Part shown: in pieces, positions 24,143-32,110 of the stretch
Layout: each line of letters starts with the position of its first letter
How positions within the stretch are numbered: position 1 is the stretch's first letter
NCBI GenBank assembly: GCA_033854175.1
Contig: JAWOKN010000014.1
Coordinates: 1-40,944, forward strand
Length of the DNA stretch: 40,944 nucleotides
Source: DATKPE01 sp033854175
Lineage (GTDB): Bacteria; Bacteroidota; Ignavibacteria; UBA10030; SZUA-254
Direction of reading: 5' to 3'
Program-made: the position numbers and the translations under genes
Notes under the pieces: model-generated
What the model saw: only the letters and a program-made list of their open reading frames with translations
The model's database searches: none
Told to the model about the DNA's origin: nothing

Positions 24143-24892
24143 TCATTTTTTCTGGTTGATGAGGCTTGCGGCAAATCCAGCACCGAAGCCATTGTCGATA
24201 TTGACGACGGTTATGCCGCTTGCGCAGGAGTTCAGCATCGCAAGAAGCGCGGTTATGCCGCCGAAGCTGGTCCCGTATCCGACCGAGGTGGGAACGGCGA
24301 TGACGGGGACGTTGACCAGACCGCCGACGACACTCGGAAGTGCACCCTCCATCCCCGCGACGACGATGATAACGGCAGCGCTCCGGATCAGTTCGTTCCG
24401 TGCAAAGAGGCGGTGCAGGCCGGCGACTCCGACATCGTAGAGGGTTTCGACGCGGTTGCCGAACATCCGGGCTGTGACGGCTGCTTCCTCGGCGACGGGT
24501 ATATCCGACGTGCCAGCTGTTACGACGAGAATAAAACTCTCCTTGCGCCGTACGGGCGGCTGGTTCGCGCTGATCGTGCGTGCCACGGGATTAAAGGCCG
24601 CCGAGCGGATCTGTTTCCTCACGGCGCGGAAATGCTGTCGGGAGGCCCTGGTCGCCAGAAGCGGCTGTTTACGCCGGGTTATCGCGGTAGCGATTTTCCC
24701 CACCTGAACGGGGGTCTTCCCTTCACAGAAAATCACCTCGGGGAACCCCTGCCGCAGCTGGCGGTGATGATCCACCGTCGCAAATCCGAACGTTTCAGGA
24801 TCGAGCAGGGATATTTTTGCCAGCATCTGTTCTTCGCTCATGGTCCCTTTTTTATAACGGCGGAGAAACTCTTTAAGCTGTGCAGGTATCAT
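24143..24892 (-). CDS. larB: Nickel pincer cofactor biosynthesis protein LarB
   Basis: A 249-residue protein with a PurE-like C-terminal domain (about residues 115-249). VVTAGTSDIPVAEEAA and VAGMEGALPSVVGGLV, then PTSVGYGTSFGGITALL, are the LarB signatures. LarB carboxylates and hydrolyses nicotinic acid adenine dinucleotide to start the nickel-pincer nucleotide cofactor used by lactate racemase-type enzymes. Partners larC and larE and a LarA enzyme are not in the window. No clear SD precedes the ATG at 24892, but a consensus promoter lies at 24948-24978. It heads the minus-strand run larB-cbs-gamma-lyase. Confidence 0.93.
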   Translation of the reverse strand: MIPAQLKEFLRRYKKGTMSEEQMLAKISLLDPETFGFATVDHHRQLRQGFPEVIFCEGKTPVQVGKIATAITRRKQPLLATRASRQHFRAVRKQIRSAAFNPVARTISANQPPVRRKESFILVVTAGTSDIPVAEEAAVTARMFGNRVETLYDVGVAGLHRLFARNELIRSAAVIIVVAGMEGALPSVVGGLVNVPVIAVPTSVGYGTSFGGITALLAMLNSCASGITVVNIDNGFGAGFAASLINQKK

Positions 24893-24947
24893 GATTCACT
24901 GTGAGAAAGAATTTCGTGGTACAGGAATGCATACAATGGACGTGGAA

Positions 24948-24978
24948 CAAATATACTTGCTTTTTGAGGAAGAATCAA
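24948..24978 (-). promoter_or_regulatory. Consensus Bacteroidota-type promoter for larB operon
   Basis: On the minus strand: TTG (24978-24976), 20 nt, TATATTTG (24955-24948), an exact TAnnTTTG match. The predicted start near 24941 gives a leader of about 50 nt to larB. Confidence 0.55.
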
Positions 24979-25043
24979 GAAGTTCGGTGATACTTCCAGT
25001 ATGTCGGCCCGGGCGTCCGGTATCATATGTCAGGGCGGGTTTC

Positions 25044-25074
25044 TTGTGTATTTGAGGTTTTTTTTGTAATTTTT
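25044..25074 (+). promoter_or_regulatory. Candidate Bacteroidota-type promoter for plsY-transketolase run
   Basis: TTG (25044-25046), 20 nt, TAATTTTT (25067-25074). It is divergent from the larB promoter 90 nt away. The leader to the TTG start at 25111 would be about 30 nt. Confidence 0.4.
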
Positions 25075-25110
25075 TATTGAAGATATCAAAAAAAACCATC
25101 AAGGTCCGGG

Positions 25111-25752
25111 TTGCTGCGGTATATACTTGTCTTTGTACTCGGCTACTGTATCGGTTCATTTCCGACCGCTTATCTGTTCGTAAAACGGAGAAAAAAGGTC
25201 GATATCCGGGTCGCCGGCAGCGGGAATGTCGGCGGAATGAATGCCTTTGAGGTGACCAATTCGATCCACCTTGGTGCGGTTATTGTCGTCATAGATTCAT
25301 TAAAAGGCGTCATGGCGGTTGTTCTTACGGGATTGGTTTTTGGTTGGGATTTTCTGCCGATGAGCGTTTCCGGTCTGAGCGCTATCGTGGGTCATAATTA
25401 CTCAGTGTGGATCGGATTTCACGGAGGGCGGGGACTTGCGGCAGCTGCGGGAATGATGCTTGTTCTGGGATGGATTATTGTCGTTGTGTGGTGCACTGCC
25501 TGGGCCATTATGTATGCCTATTCGCGAAATCTTCATCTTTCCAGCATCATCGCCACCTTCACGATGCCGGTAGTCGCGGCGGTGGCCCCTGGTTCAGTGT
25601 CGCGTCTTTTCCTCTGGAATGGTGAATCCTCATTGAATTTTTTTCTGGTCGTACTATCACTTTCGGTCCTTTTATTCATCAGCCATCTAGAGCCTTTGAA
25701 GGCTATCATGTCATCCCATCACAAACCAACGGATACCCATGGAAGCGTTTGA
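25111..25752 (+). CDS. plsY: PlsY-like glycerol-3-phosphate acyltransferase (diverged motifs)
   Basis: A 213-residue polytopic membrane protein. It fits PlsY, which acylates glycerol-3-phosphate with acyl-phosphate at the start of phospholipid synthesis. The N-terminal helix YILVFVLGYCIGSFPTAYL is typical. Motif 1 reads AGSGNVGGMNAFE where GSGNPGATN is usual, motif 2 reads GHNYSVWIGFHGGRGLA where GFKGGKG is usual, and motif 3 is near NLHLSSIIATF. The changes are at positions thought to bind phosphate, so specificity may differ. The start is a TTG with AAGG (25101-25104) 6 nt upstream. The end overlaps the transketolase start by 14 nt. Confidence 0.82.
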   Translation: MLRYILVFVLGYCIGSFPTAYLFVKRRKKVDIRVAGSGNVGGMNAFEVTNSIHLGAVIVVIDSLKGVMAVVLTGLVFGWDFLPMSVSGLSAIVGHNYSVWIGFHGGRGLAAAAGMMLVLGWIIVVVWCTAWAIMYAYSRNLHLSSIIATFTMPVVAAVAPGSVSRLFLWNGESSLNFFLVVLSLSVLLFISHLEPLKAIMSSHHKPTDTHGSV

Positions 25753-26626
25753 TCTTTCCGATCTGCAGGAGATGGCGAGGCAAATTCGCCGGGATATCAT
25801 CAAAATGCTGCTGATATCCAAATCCGGTCACTCGGGGGGGCCGCTCGGTCTTGCGGATGTCTTTACCTCTCTCTATTTTGACATCCTCAACATCGACCCG
25901 AAAAACCCCCGCTGGGCCCAGAGGGATTATTTCTTTCTCTCGGCGGGTCATCTTTGCCCGGTCTGGTATGCTACGCTGGCCAGAAGGGGATATCTGCCTC
26001 TTCAGGAACTGACCACTCTGAGAAAAATCAATGGCAGGCTCCAGGGTCATCCCGCCCCCAGCTATACGCACGGCGTACCCGGTGTGGAAATTGCATCCGG
26101 CGCCCTCGGTCAGGGACTCTCGGTCGCGGTAGGTTGTGCGATCGGCCTGAGGATCGACAAAAAACCCAACCGGGTCTATGTCCTTTTGGGCGACGGTGAA
26201 CTCGATGAGGGTCAGATATGGGAGGCTGCTATGACTGCCGGCCACCATAAGACTGATAATCTCATCGCGATTGTCGATCGGAACCACTGCCAGATTGACA
26301 ACCGGACGGAGAAGGTGATGGAGCTTGAGCCGCTTGCGGCAAAATGGAGGTCATTTAACTGGGACGTCCTGGAATGTGACGGACACGATATCGCGCAGTT
26401 TCTCTCAACCGTCAGGCAGGCACAGGCACTGAAAGGAAAACCGAGAGTCATCATCGTCCATACGTACATGGGCCACGGGGTCTCATTCATGGAAGACGAT
26501 TATCACTGGCACGGGGTTCCGCCGAACGAAGAGCAGGGGAAGCAGGCGCTCTCGGAATTGCTCCCGACGAAATACGGAGATTTTATCGAGTTCGAGTGGG
26601 AAAAGGTCAATGTTCCCGTAAAATGA
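25739..26626 (+). CDS. Transketolase, N-terminal (ThDP-binding) subunit
   Basis: 295 residues: the PP half of a split transketolase of the pentose phosphate/Calvin pathway. H31 in GHSGGPLG, the HLCPVWYATLA stretch and the ThDP/Mg motif GDGELDEGQ (151-159) ending at N182 are intact. It needs the C-terminal half, encoded 45 nt downstream. The start overlaps plsY by 14 nt in another frame. The split arrangement is common in bacteria and archaea and is not a frameshift: both pieces have proper ends. Confidence 0.94.
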   Translation: MEAFDLSDLQEMARQIRRDIIKMLLISKSGHSGGPLGLADVFTSLYFDILNIDPKNPRWAQRDYFFLSAGHLCPVWYATLARRGYLPLQELTTLRKINGRLQGHPAPSYTHGVPGVEIASGALGQGLSVAVGCAIGLRIDKKPNRVYVLLGDGELDEGQIWEAAMTAGHHKTDNLIAIVDRNHCQIDNRTEKVMELEPLAAKWRSFNWDVLECDGHDIAQFLSTVRQAQALKGKPRVIIVHTYMGHGVSFMEDDYHWHGVPPNEEQGKQALSELLPTKYGDFIEFEWEKVNVPVK

Positions 26627-26671
26627 CATCCCCGCGGCATCTGACAACAAACAACATCATAGTTTTCTCTC

Positions 26672-27628
26672 ATGGTGAAATATCAATCAACTGAACTGAA
26701 AGCAACCCGTCTGGGTTTCGGTGAAACTCTCGTGGAACTTGGCCATGAAAATCCGGATGTGGTCGTTCTTGGAGGCGATGTCTCCGGCTCTGTCCGGACG
26801 GATTTGTTTATGAAGGCGTTTCCCGAGCGGTTTATCAGCGTGGGGATCGCCGAACAGGACATGATGGGGACGGCGGCCGGACTGGCTGTCGCCGGTAAAA
26901 TACCATTTGCCTCGACCTATGGTGAATTTGCCACAGGCCGGCCGTTTGACCAGGTACGGCAGTCGCTCGCCTACAGCGAGGTCCCAGTGAAGATATGCGC
27001 CTCGCACTGCGGAATCACCGTCGGACCGGACGGTGCGACGCATCAATCGCTGGAGGATATTGCCATCATGCGTGTGCTTCCGCACATGGGTGTTGCGACT
27101 CCCTGCGACTATCATCAGACAAAAAAGATGGTCAGGGCGACCATGGCGCTGAAGCATCCGGTCTATCTCCGGTTTTTCAGGGATAACTCGCCGGTCTTTA
27201 CCGATCCCGCTGCGCAATTCACGTTTGGAAAAGCTGATGTCATGATCGAGGGGAGCGATGTAACGGTGATTGCGTGTGGGTTGCAGGTATGGGAATCTAT
27301 TCTGGCCGAAGAGATTCTCGCCGGCCGGGGCATCAGTGTGCGGGTGATCAACATGCATACGATCAAACCGATCGACAAGGAAACGGTTCTCAAGGCCGCG
27401 CGCGAGACCGGTGCCATCGTGACCGCGGAGGATCATCAGCGTCACGGCGGTCTGGGCGGGGCGGTCGCGGAAATCCTTGCCGAACATCTTCCCACCCCCC
27501 AGGAATTTGTTGCCGTCCAGGACACTTTCGGCGAATCGGGTCTGGGGAGTGAACTGATGAAAAAGTATCACATCGACAAAACGGCCATTGTCGAGGCGGT
27601 ACAAAGGGTTTTAAAGAGAAAAACTTAA
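26672..27628 (+). CDS. Transketolase, C-terminal subunit
   Basis: 318 residues: the Pyr plus C-terminal domains that complete the split transketolase. E61 in GIAEQDMMGTAAG is the catalytic glutamate that activates ThDP. The stretch YGEFATGRPFDQVRQSLAY and ASHCGITVGPDGATHQ (substrate channel) are present, and the transketolase C domain spans about residues 185-305. It forms a heterotetramer with the upstream subunit. htrA follows after 22 nt. Confidence 0.94.
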   Translation: MVKYQSTELKATRLGFGETLVELGHENPDVVVLGGDVSGSVRTDLFMKAFPERFISVGIAEQDMMGTAAGLAVAGKIPFASTYGEFATGRPFDQVRQSLAYSEVPVKICASHCGITVGPDGATHQSLEDIAIMRVLPHMGVATPCDYHQTKKMVRATMALKHPVYLRFFRDNSPVFTDPAAQFTFGKADVMIEGSDVTVIACGLQVWESILAEEILAGRGISVRVINMHTIKPIDKETVLKAARETGAIVTAEDHQRHGGLGGAVAEILAEHLPTPQEFVAVQDTFGESGLGSELMKKYHIDKTAIVEAVQRVLKRKT

Positions 27629-27650
27629 ATTTGATGATAAAGGATGGTGT

Positions 27651-28880
27651 ATGATGAATCGCCGATTTCTGATCCTATTGCTTTTTCTTGCGATTCCGCT
27701 CATGGCGGGATTCTGGGCGGGATACGCAGTCGGGACAAAACATCCGTCAGATGAATCGCTCTATCATGAGGAATTACCGGCGGCAACCACCGCAGCGTAC
27801 CGGGAGGGGGCTGAAAGGGACAGTCTTGCTGATCAGCTCATGGCCCAGCGGAGGAATTCCATAACGCGGGCGGTCGCCCTTGCCACACCGGCCGTCGTCG
27901 GCATCAATGTCACGGAGGTCCGCGAGTACACCTATCGCGATCCGTGGTCGCAGTTCTTCGGTGAAGATCCCTTTTTCAACCAGTTCTTCGGAAGAAACCG
28001 GACATTCAGGCAGGAGGTGAAGGGGCTAGGTTCGGGTTTCATCATCTCCGCTGACGGGTATATCCTGACAAATGATCACGTCGCGGGCAATGCCAAGCAG
28101 ATTACCGTCACGCTCACGAACAAGGAGAAATACAACGCAAAAATCGTCGGAACGGACCAGGCGTCGGACATCTGTCTTCTGAAGATCGAAGGAAAAAATT
28201 TCCCCTACCTGCGTCTGGGAAATTCCGATGATATCATCGTCGGGGAGTGGGCGATTGCGATGGGGAATCCGTTCGGATTGTTCGAGATCAGCGACAAACC
28301 CACCGTCACCGTCGGTGTGATCAGTGCGGCGGGTGTGAACCTGAGTTCACAGGACAACCGGTATTACCGGAACATGATCCAGACCGATGCGGCGATCAAT
28401 TCGGGGAACAGCGGCGGCCCCCTGATGAATGCCATCGGTGAGGTGATCGGCGTGAACGCGATTATCCTGAATCCGAGCCAGAACAACGGGATCGGGACAA
28501 ACATCGGTTTAGGTTTTGCGATCCCGATCAACCGGGTGAAAAGCGTTATCGCGGACCTGAAGAAGAACGGGAAAATCGAGAGAAACTTCTGGACCGGTCT
28601 GGAAATCCAGACTGTGGACGCGCGGGTCGCACGGTATTTTGGACTTTCAAAGCCGGAGGGGGTCATCGTCAGCGACGTCAAACCGGGGAGCCCGGCCGAA
28701 CGGGCGGGATTCAAACCCGGCGATATCATTCTCGGTATCAACAATGACCAGGTGGACAACGAGGATGATATCAACTCGCTGCTGATTGACGCGAGGGTCG
28801 GGGATGTCTGGAAAATGAAGGTGTTACGGGACAAAAAATATCTCACCATGGATCTCAAATTAGAGAAGGGGTCTTCGTGA
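27651..28880 (+). CDS. htrA: HtrA/DegQ-family periplasmic serine protease
   Basis: 409 residues. An N-terminal hydrophobic segment (5-24) is a signal or anchor. A flexible linker runs to about 65, then a trypsin-like domain with triad H143 (TNDHVA), D173 (ASDICLLK) and S254 (GNSGGPL). One PDZ domain follows (about 300-400; GLEIQTVDARVARYFGL...). One PDZ makes it DegS-like in layout, though DegP/DegQ and other HtrA types occur with one PDZ too. It degrades or refolds misfolded envelope proteins. AAGGA (27640-27644) is 6 nt before the ATG at 27651. The end overlaps purB by 4 nt (GTGA). Confidence 0.94.
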   Translation: MMNRRFLILLLFLAIPLMAGFWAGYAVGTKHPSDESLYHEELPAATTAAYREGAERDSLADQLMAQRRNSITRAVALATPAVVGINVTEVREYTYRDPWSQFFGEDPFFNQFFGRNRTFRQEVKGLGSGFIISADGYILTNDHVAGNAKQITVTLTNKEKYNAKIVGTDQASDICLLKIEGKNFPYLRLGNSDDIIVGEWAIAMGNPFGLFEISDKPTVTVGVISAAGVNLSSQDNRYYRNMIQTDAAINSGNSGGPLMNAIGEVIGVNAIILNPSQNNGIGTNIGLGFAIPINRVKSVIADLKKNGKIERNFWTGLEIQTVDARVARYFGLSKPEGVIVSDVKPGSPAERAGFKPGDIILGINNDQVDNEDDINSLLIDARVGDVWKMKVLRDKKYLTMDLKLEKGSS

Positions 28881-30172
28881 TCCCCCGCTACACGCGTCCG
28901 GAGATGGGCGGGATCTGGACCGATCGGAGCAAATTTGCCGCTTGGCTCGAGATCGAGATGCTTGCATGCGAGGCGCAGGCCAGTTTGGGGAAAATTCCCC
29001 CGGAAGTGATTCCGGCGATCAGGGCCAAGGCTGGTTTCGACGTACGCCGGATTGAGGAGATCGAAGCCGAGGTGAAACACGACGTCATCGCATTTCTCAC
29101 GTCCGTTGGAGAACATGTCGGCCCCGACGCCCGGTACATTCACATCGGCATGACGTCCTCCGACCTTCTGGATACCGGCCTCGCCCTGCAGTTGAAACAG
29201 TCGGGTGATCTCCTTCTCCGGGATCTTCAGATGTTATCCGACGTCCTGTCGCGCCGCGCGAAGGAATTCAAGTACACGATCATGATGGGACGGACGCACG
29301 GGATCCATGCGGAACCGATAACGTTCGGATTGAAGCTGGCCCTCTGGTACGATGAAACCCTCCGGAATAGAGCCCGTCTCGAGCGTGCCCGCGAGGCTGT
29401 TGCCGTGGGCCAGATTTCCGGGGCTGTGGGGACCTATGAGCATCTCGACCCCTGTGTGGAGGAGTACGTGTGCAAAAAACTCGGTTTGAGGCCCGCCCCG
29501 ATTTCCACCCAGATTGTGCAGCGTGACTCCCACGCGGAGTTCCTCACGACCCTTGCCATCATCGCCGGATCGCTTGAGAAGTTCGCGACCGAGATCCGCC
29601 ATCTCCAAAAAACCGAAGTGCGGGAGGTGGAGGAGTTCTTTTCAAAGAAGCAGAAGGGCTCCTCGGCGATGCCGCACAAGAGAAATCCGATCACCTGCGA
29701 GAGGATTGCAGGCCTCGCCCGGATTATCCGCGGGAATGCGCATGCCGCGCTGGAAAATATCGCACTCTGGCATGAACGCGACATCACCCATTCTTCCGTC
29801 GAACGGATTATTTTCCCCGACAGCTGTATCCTCGTCGATTACATGATCGAGACCTTCCGCGGTGTCATCGAGTCGCTCATTGTCTATCCGGAGAGGATGA
29901 AGAAAAACCTTCTTCTGACGCACGGGTTGATTTATTCCCAGGCGGTGTTGCTTGCACTCACAGAGAGGGGGATGAAACGGGAGGATGCCTACGCCATCGT
30001 GCAGAAGCATGCCATGGAAGTGTGGGGATCGGAGAAAAATTTTGAGGATGCCCTGAAAGCCGATCCAGCGGTGACGGGTGTGATCCCGGAGAAGGAACTC
30101 GGGAAGATGTTCGATCCTTCCGCAAGCCTGAGACACGTTGATGAAATTTTTCAGCGGGTCGGATTGGCCTGA
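28877..30172 (+). CDS. purB: Adenylosuccinate lyase
   Basis: A 431-residue fumarase/aspartase-superfamily enzyme with two steps in purine synthesis (SAICAR and adenylosuccinate cleavage). IPRYTRPEMGGIWTD is the typical start. H68 and H141 fall at the positions known for bacterial enzymes, and the signature loop GSSAMPHKRNP is at 261-271. The start is a GTG inside the htrA stop (GTGA, 28877-28880), so translation is coupled. After its stop is a 125-nt gap that contains a CACCC/GGGTG hairpin without a T-run. Confidence 0.96.
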   Translation: MIPRYTRPEMGGIWTDRSKFAAWLEIEMLACEAQASLGKIPPEVIPAIRAKAGFDVRRIEEIEAEVKHDVIAFLTSVGEHVGPDARYIHIGMTSSDLLDTGLALQLKQSGDLLLRDLQMLSDVLSRRAKEFKYTIMMGRTHGIHAEPITFGLKLALWYDETLRNRARLERAREAVAVGQISGAVGTYEHLDPCVEEYVCKKLGLRPAPISTQIVQRDSHAEFLTTLAIIAGSLEKFATEIRHLQKTEVREVEEFFSKKQKGSSAMPHKRNPITCERIAGLARIIRGNAHAALENIALWHERDITHSSVERIIFPDSCILVDYMIETFRGVIESLIVYPERMKKNLLLTHGLIYSQAVLLALTERGMKREDAYAIVQKHAMEVWGSEKNFEDALKADPAVTGVIPEKELGKMFDPSASLRHVDEIFQRVGLA

Positions 30173-30297
30173 GCGGGGTGTCCGTCTCACCCGGCGAAAA
30201 GGGTGGGAAGGGGGGAAGCATCGGTTTTTTGGACATACCCGGAGGTTAACTGTTTCTTCTAAGAAATATTCAGCTACCGTAAAATGGAGAAATGAAC

Positions 30298-31779
30298 ATG
30301 AAAAAGTATCAGAATTTTATCGATGGTAAATGGTGTGATGCAAAATCGGGACAGGTGTTTGAAGACCGGAATCCCGCGAACTGGGACGAGATTGTCGGGA
30401 TCTTTCCGCGGTCCGGAAAGGAAGACGTTGATGAGGCGGTGAAGTCAGCGCGGAAGGCGTTCGACGCATGGCGTCTTGTTCCGGCCCCGAAGCGGGGTGA
30501 CGTCCTCAAAAAGGTGGGTGACATCATGGTCGCGCGAAAGGAGGAAATCGCCACACTCATGACACGCGAGATGGGTAAGGTGCTGATGGAAACCCGCGGC
30601 GATGTGCAGGAAGGGATTGATACGGCCTATTATGCCGCTTCAGAAGGGAGGAGATTGTTCGGGCATACGGTTCCGTCGGAGCTTCCGAACAAATTCAATA
30701 TGTCAATTCGGGTGCCGGTCGGGGTCGCGGGCATCGTGACACCATGGAATTTCCCGATGGCGATCCCGACCTGGAAGATCTTTCCTGCACTTTTGTGCGG
30801 CAACACGATCGTGTTCAAACCCGCATCGGATACACCCGCCACGGCGACGCTTCTGGTGGAGATTCTGATCGAAGCCGGTGTACCGGAGCACGCCGTCAAC
30901 ATCGTCCATGGTGGCGGGGGAGAGGTGGGGATGGCCATTGTCGACCATCCCGACATCGATCTGATCAGCTTCACCGGTTCGACCTCAGTCGGGAAGAAAA
31001 TTTCCGAGCTGTCGAGCAAAAACCTGAAGAGGGTTTCGCTGGAGCTTGGGGGCAAGAACGCCCAGATCGTCATGGATGACGCGGATCTGACGCTGGCCCT
31101 CGAAGGCGTTCTATGGGGGGCATTCGGAACGACAGGGCAGCGCTGCACCGCCACGAGCCGGCTCATCCTCCATGAAAAGATCCACGATACGTTCGTGAGC
31201 ATGCTTGTTGAACGGACGAAGAACTTGCGTCTGGGAGACGGGCTTCTTCCGACGACCGATGTGGGGCCGTGCATCAATGAGGGCCAGAGGAAAACCAATC
31301 AGAGTTATGTCGACATCGGTGTCAAGGAAGGGGCAAAACTTCTCATCGGGGGAAGCGCGGCCACGGGCGGCAGCCTGGATCGAGGGTGGTTTTATCAGCC
31401 GACAATATTTACCGGTGTCAAACCCGACATGCGCATCGCCAAGGAGGAAATATTCGGACCGGTTCTCTCCGTTCTGAAGGTCCGGTCTCTGGACGAAGCG
31501 GTGACGGTGCTGAATAATACCATGTACGGACTCTCCTCGTCGATCTACACCAGCGACGTGAATAGCGCGTTCAAGGCGGTCCGTGACATCAGGGCAGGTA
31601 TCACCTACATCAACGGCCCCACGATCGGCGCGGAAGCCCACATGCCTTTCGGGGGTGTGAAGCAGACCGGTAATGGTCATCGGGAGGGGGGGTGGACCGT
31701 CTATGATTTCTTCTCCGAGTGGAAGACGGTGTATGTCGATTACAGCGGTAAATTGCAAAAGGCACAGATCGATTCATAA
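30298..31779 (+). CDS. NAD(P)-dependent aldehyde dehydrogenase, probable 2-aminoadipate semialdehyde dehydrogenase
   Basis: A 493-residue ALDH-superfamily enzyme. N151 (TPWNFPMA), general base E249 (LELGGKN) and nucleophile C283 (TTGQRCTA) are intact, with EEIFGPVL and PFGGVKQTGNGHREGG near the end. ALDHs oxidise aldehydes to acids. The substrate is inferred from the next gene: lysine 6-aminotransferase yields allysine (2-aminoadipate 6-semialdehyde), which such an enzyme would oxidise. The ATG at 30298 has GGAGA (30286-30290) 7 nt upstream; an ATG at 30292 is too close. A clear promoter was not found, so it may be read through from purB. Semialdehyde specificity is moderate-confidence inference. 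Confidence 0.88.
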   Translation: MKKYQNFIDGKWCDAKSGQVFEDRNPANWDEIVGIFPRSGKEDVDEAVKSARKAFDAWRLVPAPKRGDVLKKVGDIMVARKEEIATLMTREMGKVLMETRGDVQEGIDTAYYAASEGRRLFGHTVPSELPNKFNMSIRVPVGVAGIVTPWNFPMAIPTWKIFPALLCGNTIVFKPASDTPATATLLVEILIEAGVPEHAVNIVHGGGGEVGMAIVDHPDIDLISFTGSTSVGKKISELSSKNLKRVSLELGGKNAQIVMDDADLTLALEGVLWGAFGTTGQRCTATSRLILHEKIHDTFVSMLVERTKNLRLGDGLLPTTDVGPCINEGQRKTNQSYVDIGVKEGAKLLIGGSAATGGSLDRGWFYQPTIFTGVKPDMRIAKEEIFGPVLSVLKVRSLDEAVTVLNNTMYGLSSSIYTSDVNSAFKAVRDIRAGITYINGPTIGAEAHMPFGGVKQTGNGHREGGWTVYDFFSEWKTVYVDYSGKLQKAQIDS

Positions 31780-32110
31780 AACCGGGGTGTCGTCCCGGGT
31801 GTCATTCGGGTGGGTGGGGGGGTGATTTGAATCATTCGCCGGATTATTGAGGATTCGGGTGTAGAGTATGTGATTTTTGTCAAATTCCCCCGTTTTCGTG
31901 ATTCCCGCTACTTGTTTTTAGGTCCGGATTTTAGTAAATTTGATCATGAAATTCTTCCGGCAATATCGCATCTCCTACTATTTCAGGCAGTCGCTCCCCA
32001 TTGTCGGAAGGCCATACATTATCTCCCTCTACGAGCACCAGGAATTCTTCTAAGCTGCGGATTTGCTCCTGTAATCCACGGATTTTAGAACGAATTTTCA
32101 AAGGTGCCTT
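31780..32110. other. Gap between aldehyde dehydrogenase and lat, with long lat leader
   Basis: The first half is G-rich, with short GGGTGTC repeats. The second half is visibly A+T-richer, with the consensus promoter at 31912-31942 followed by about 160 nt before lat. A minus-strand reading of 56 codons (31931-32101, TTG start, AAGG 5 nt upstream) covers the leader. It is protein-like but unsupported by any promoter. Confidence 0.55.
31912..31942 (+). promoter_or_regulatory. Consensus Bacteroidota-type promoter for lat
   Basis: TTG (31912-31914), 20 nt, TAAATTTG (31935-31942), an exact TAnnTTTG match. The predicted start near 31949 leaves an unusually long leader of about 160 nt before lat at 32111. 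Confidence 0.55.

Noticed and set aside
26687..27604. Minus-strand frame of 305 codons antisense to the transketolase C subunit
   Set aside because: Shadow frame; the plus strand encodes complete transketolase motifs.
25739..27628. Transketolase split as a frameshifted or broken gene
   Set aside because: The two halves have separate starts and stops at the natural domain boundary, a well-known two-subunit form.
30185..30211. CACCC/GGGTG hairpin after purB as a terminator
   Set aside because: Stem of 5 bp and no T-run follows.
31946..32053. 35-codon plus-strand ORF in the lat leader
   Set aside because: Its ATG lies only 4 nt after the -7 box, at or before the expected transcript start, and it has no ribosome site.
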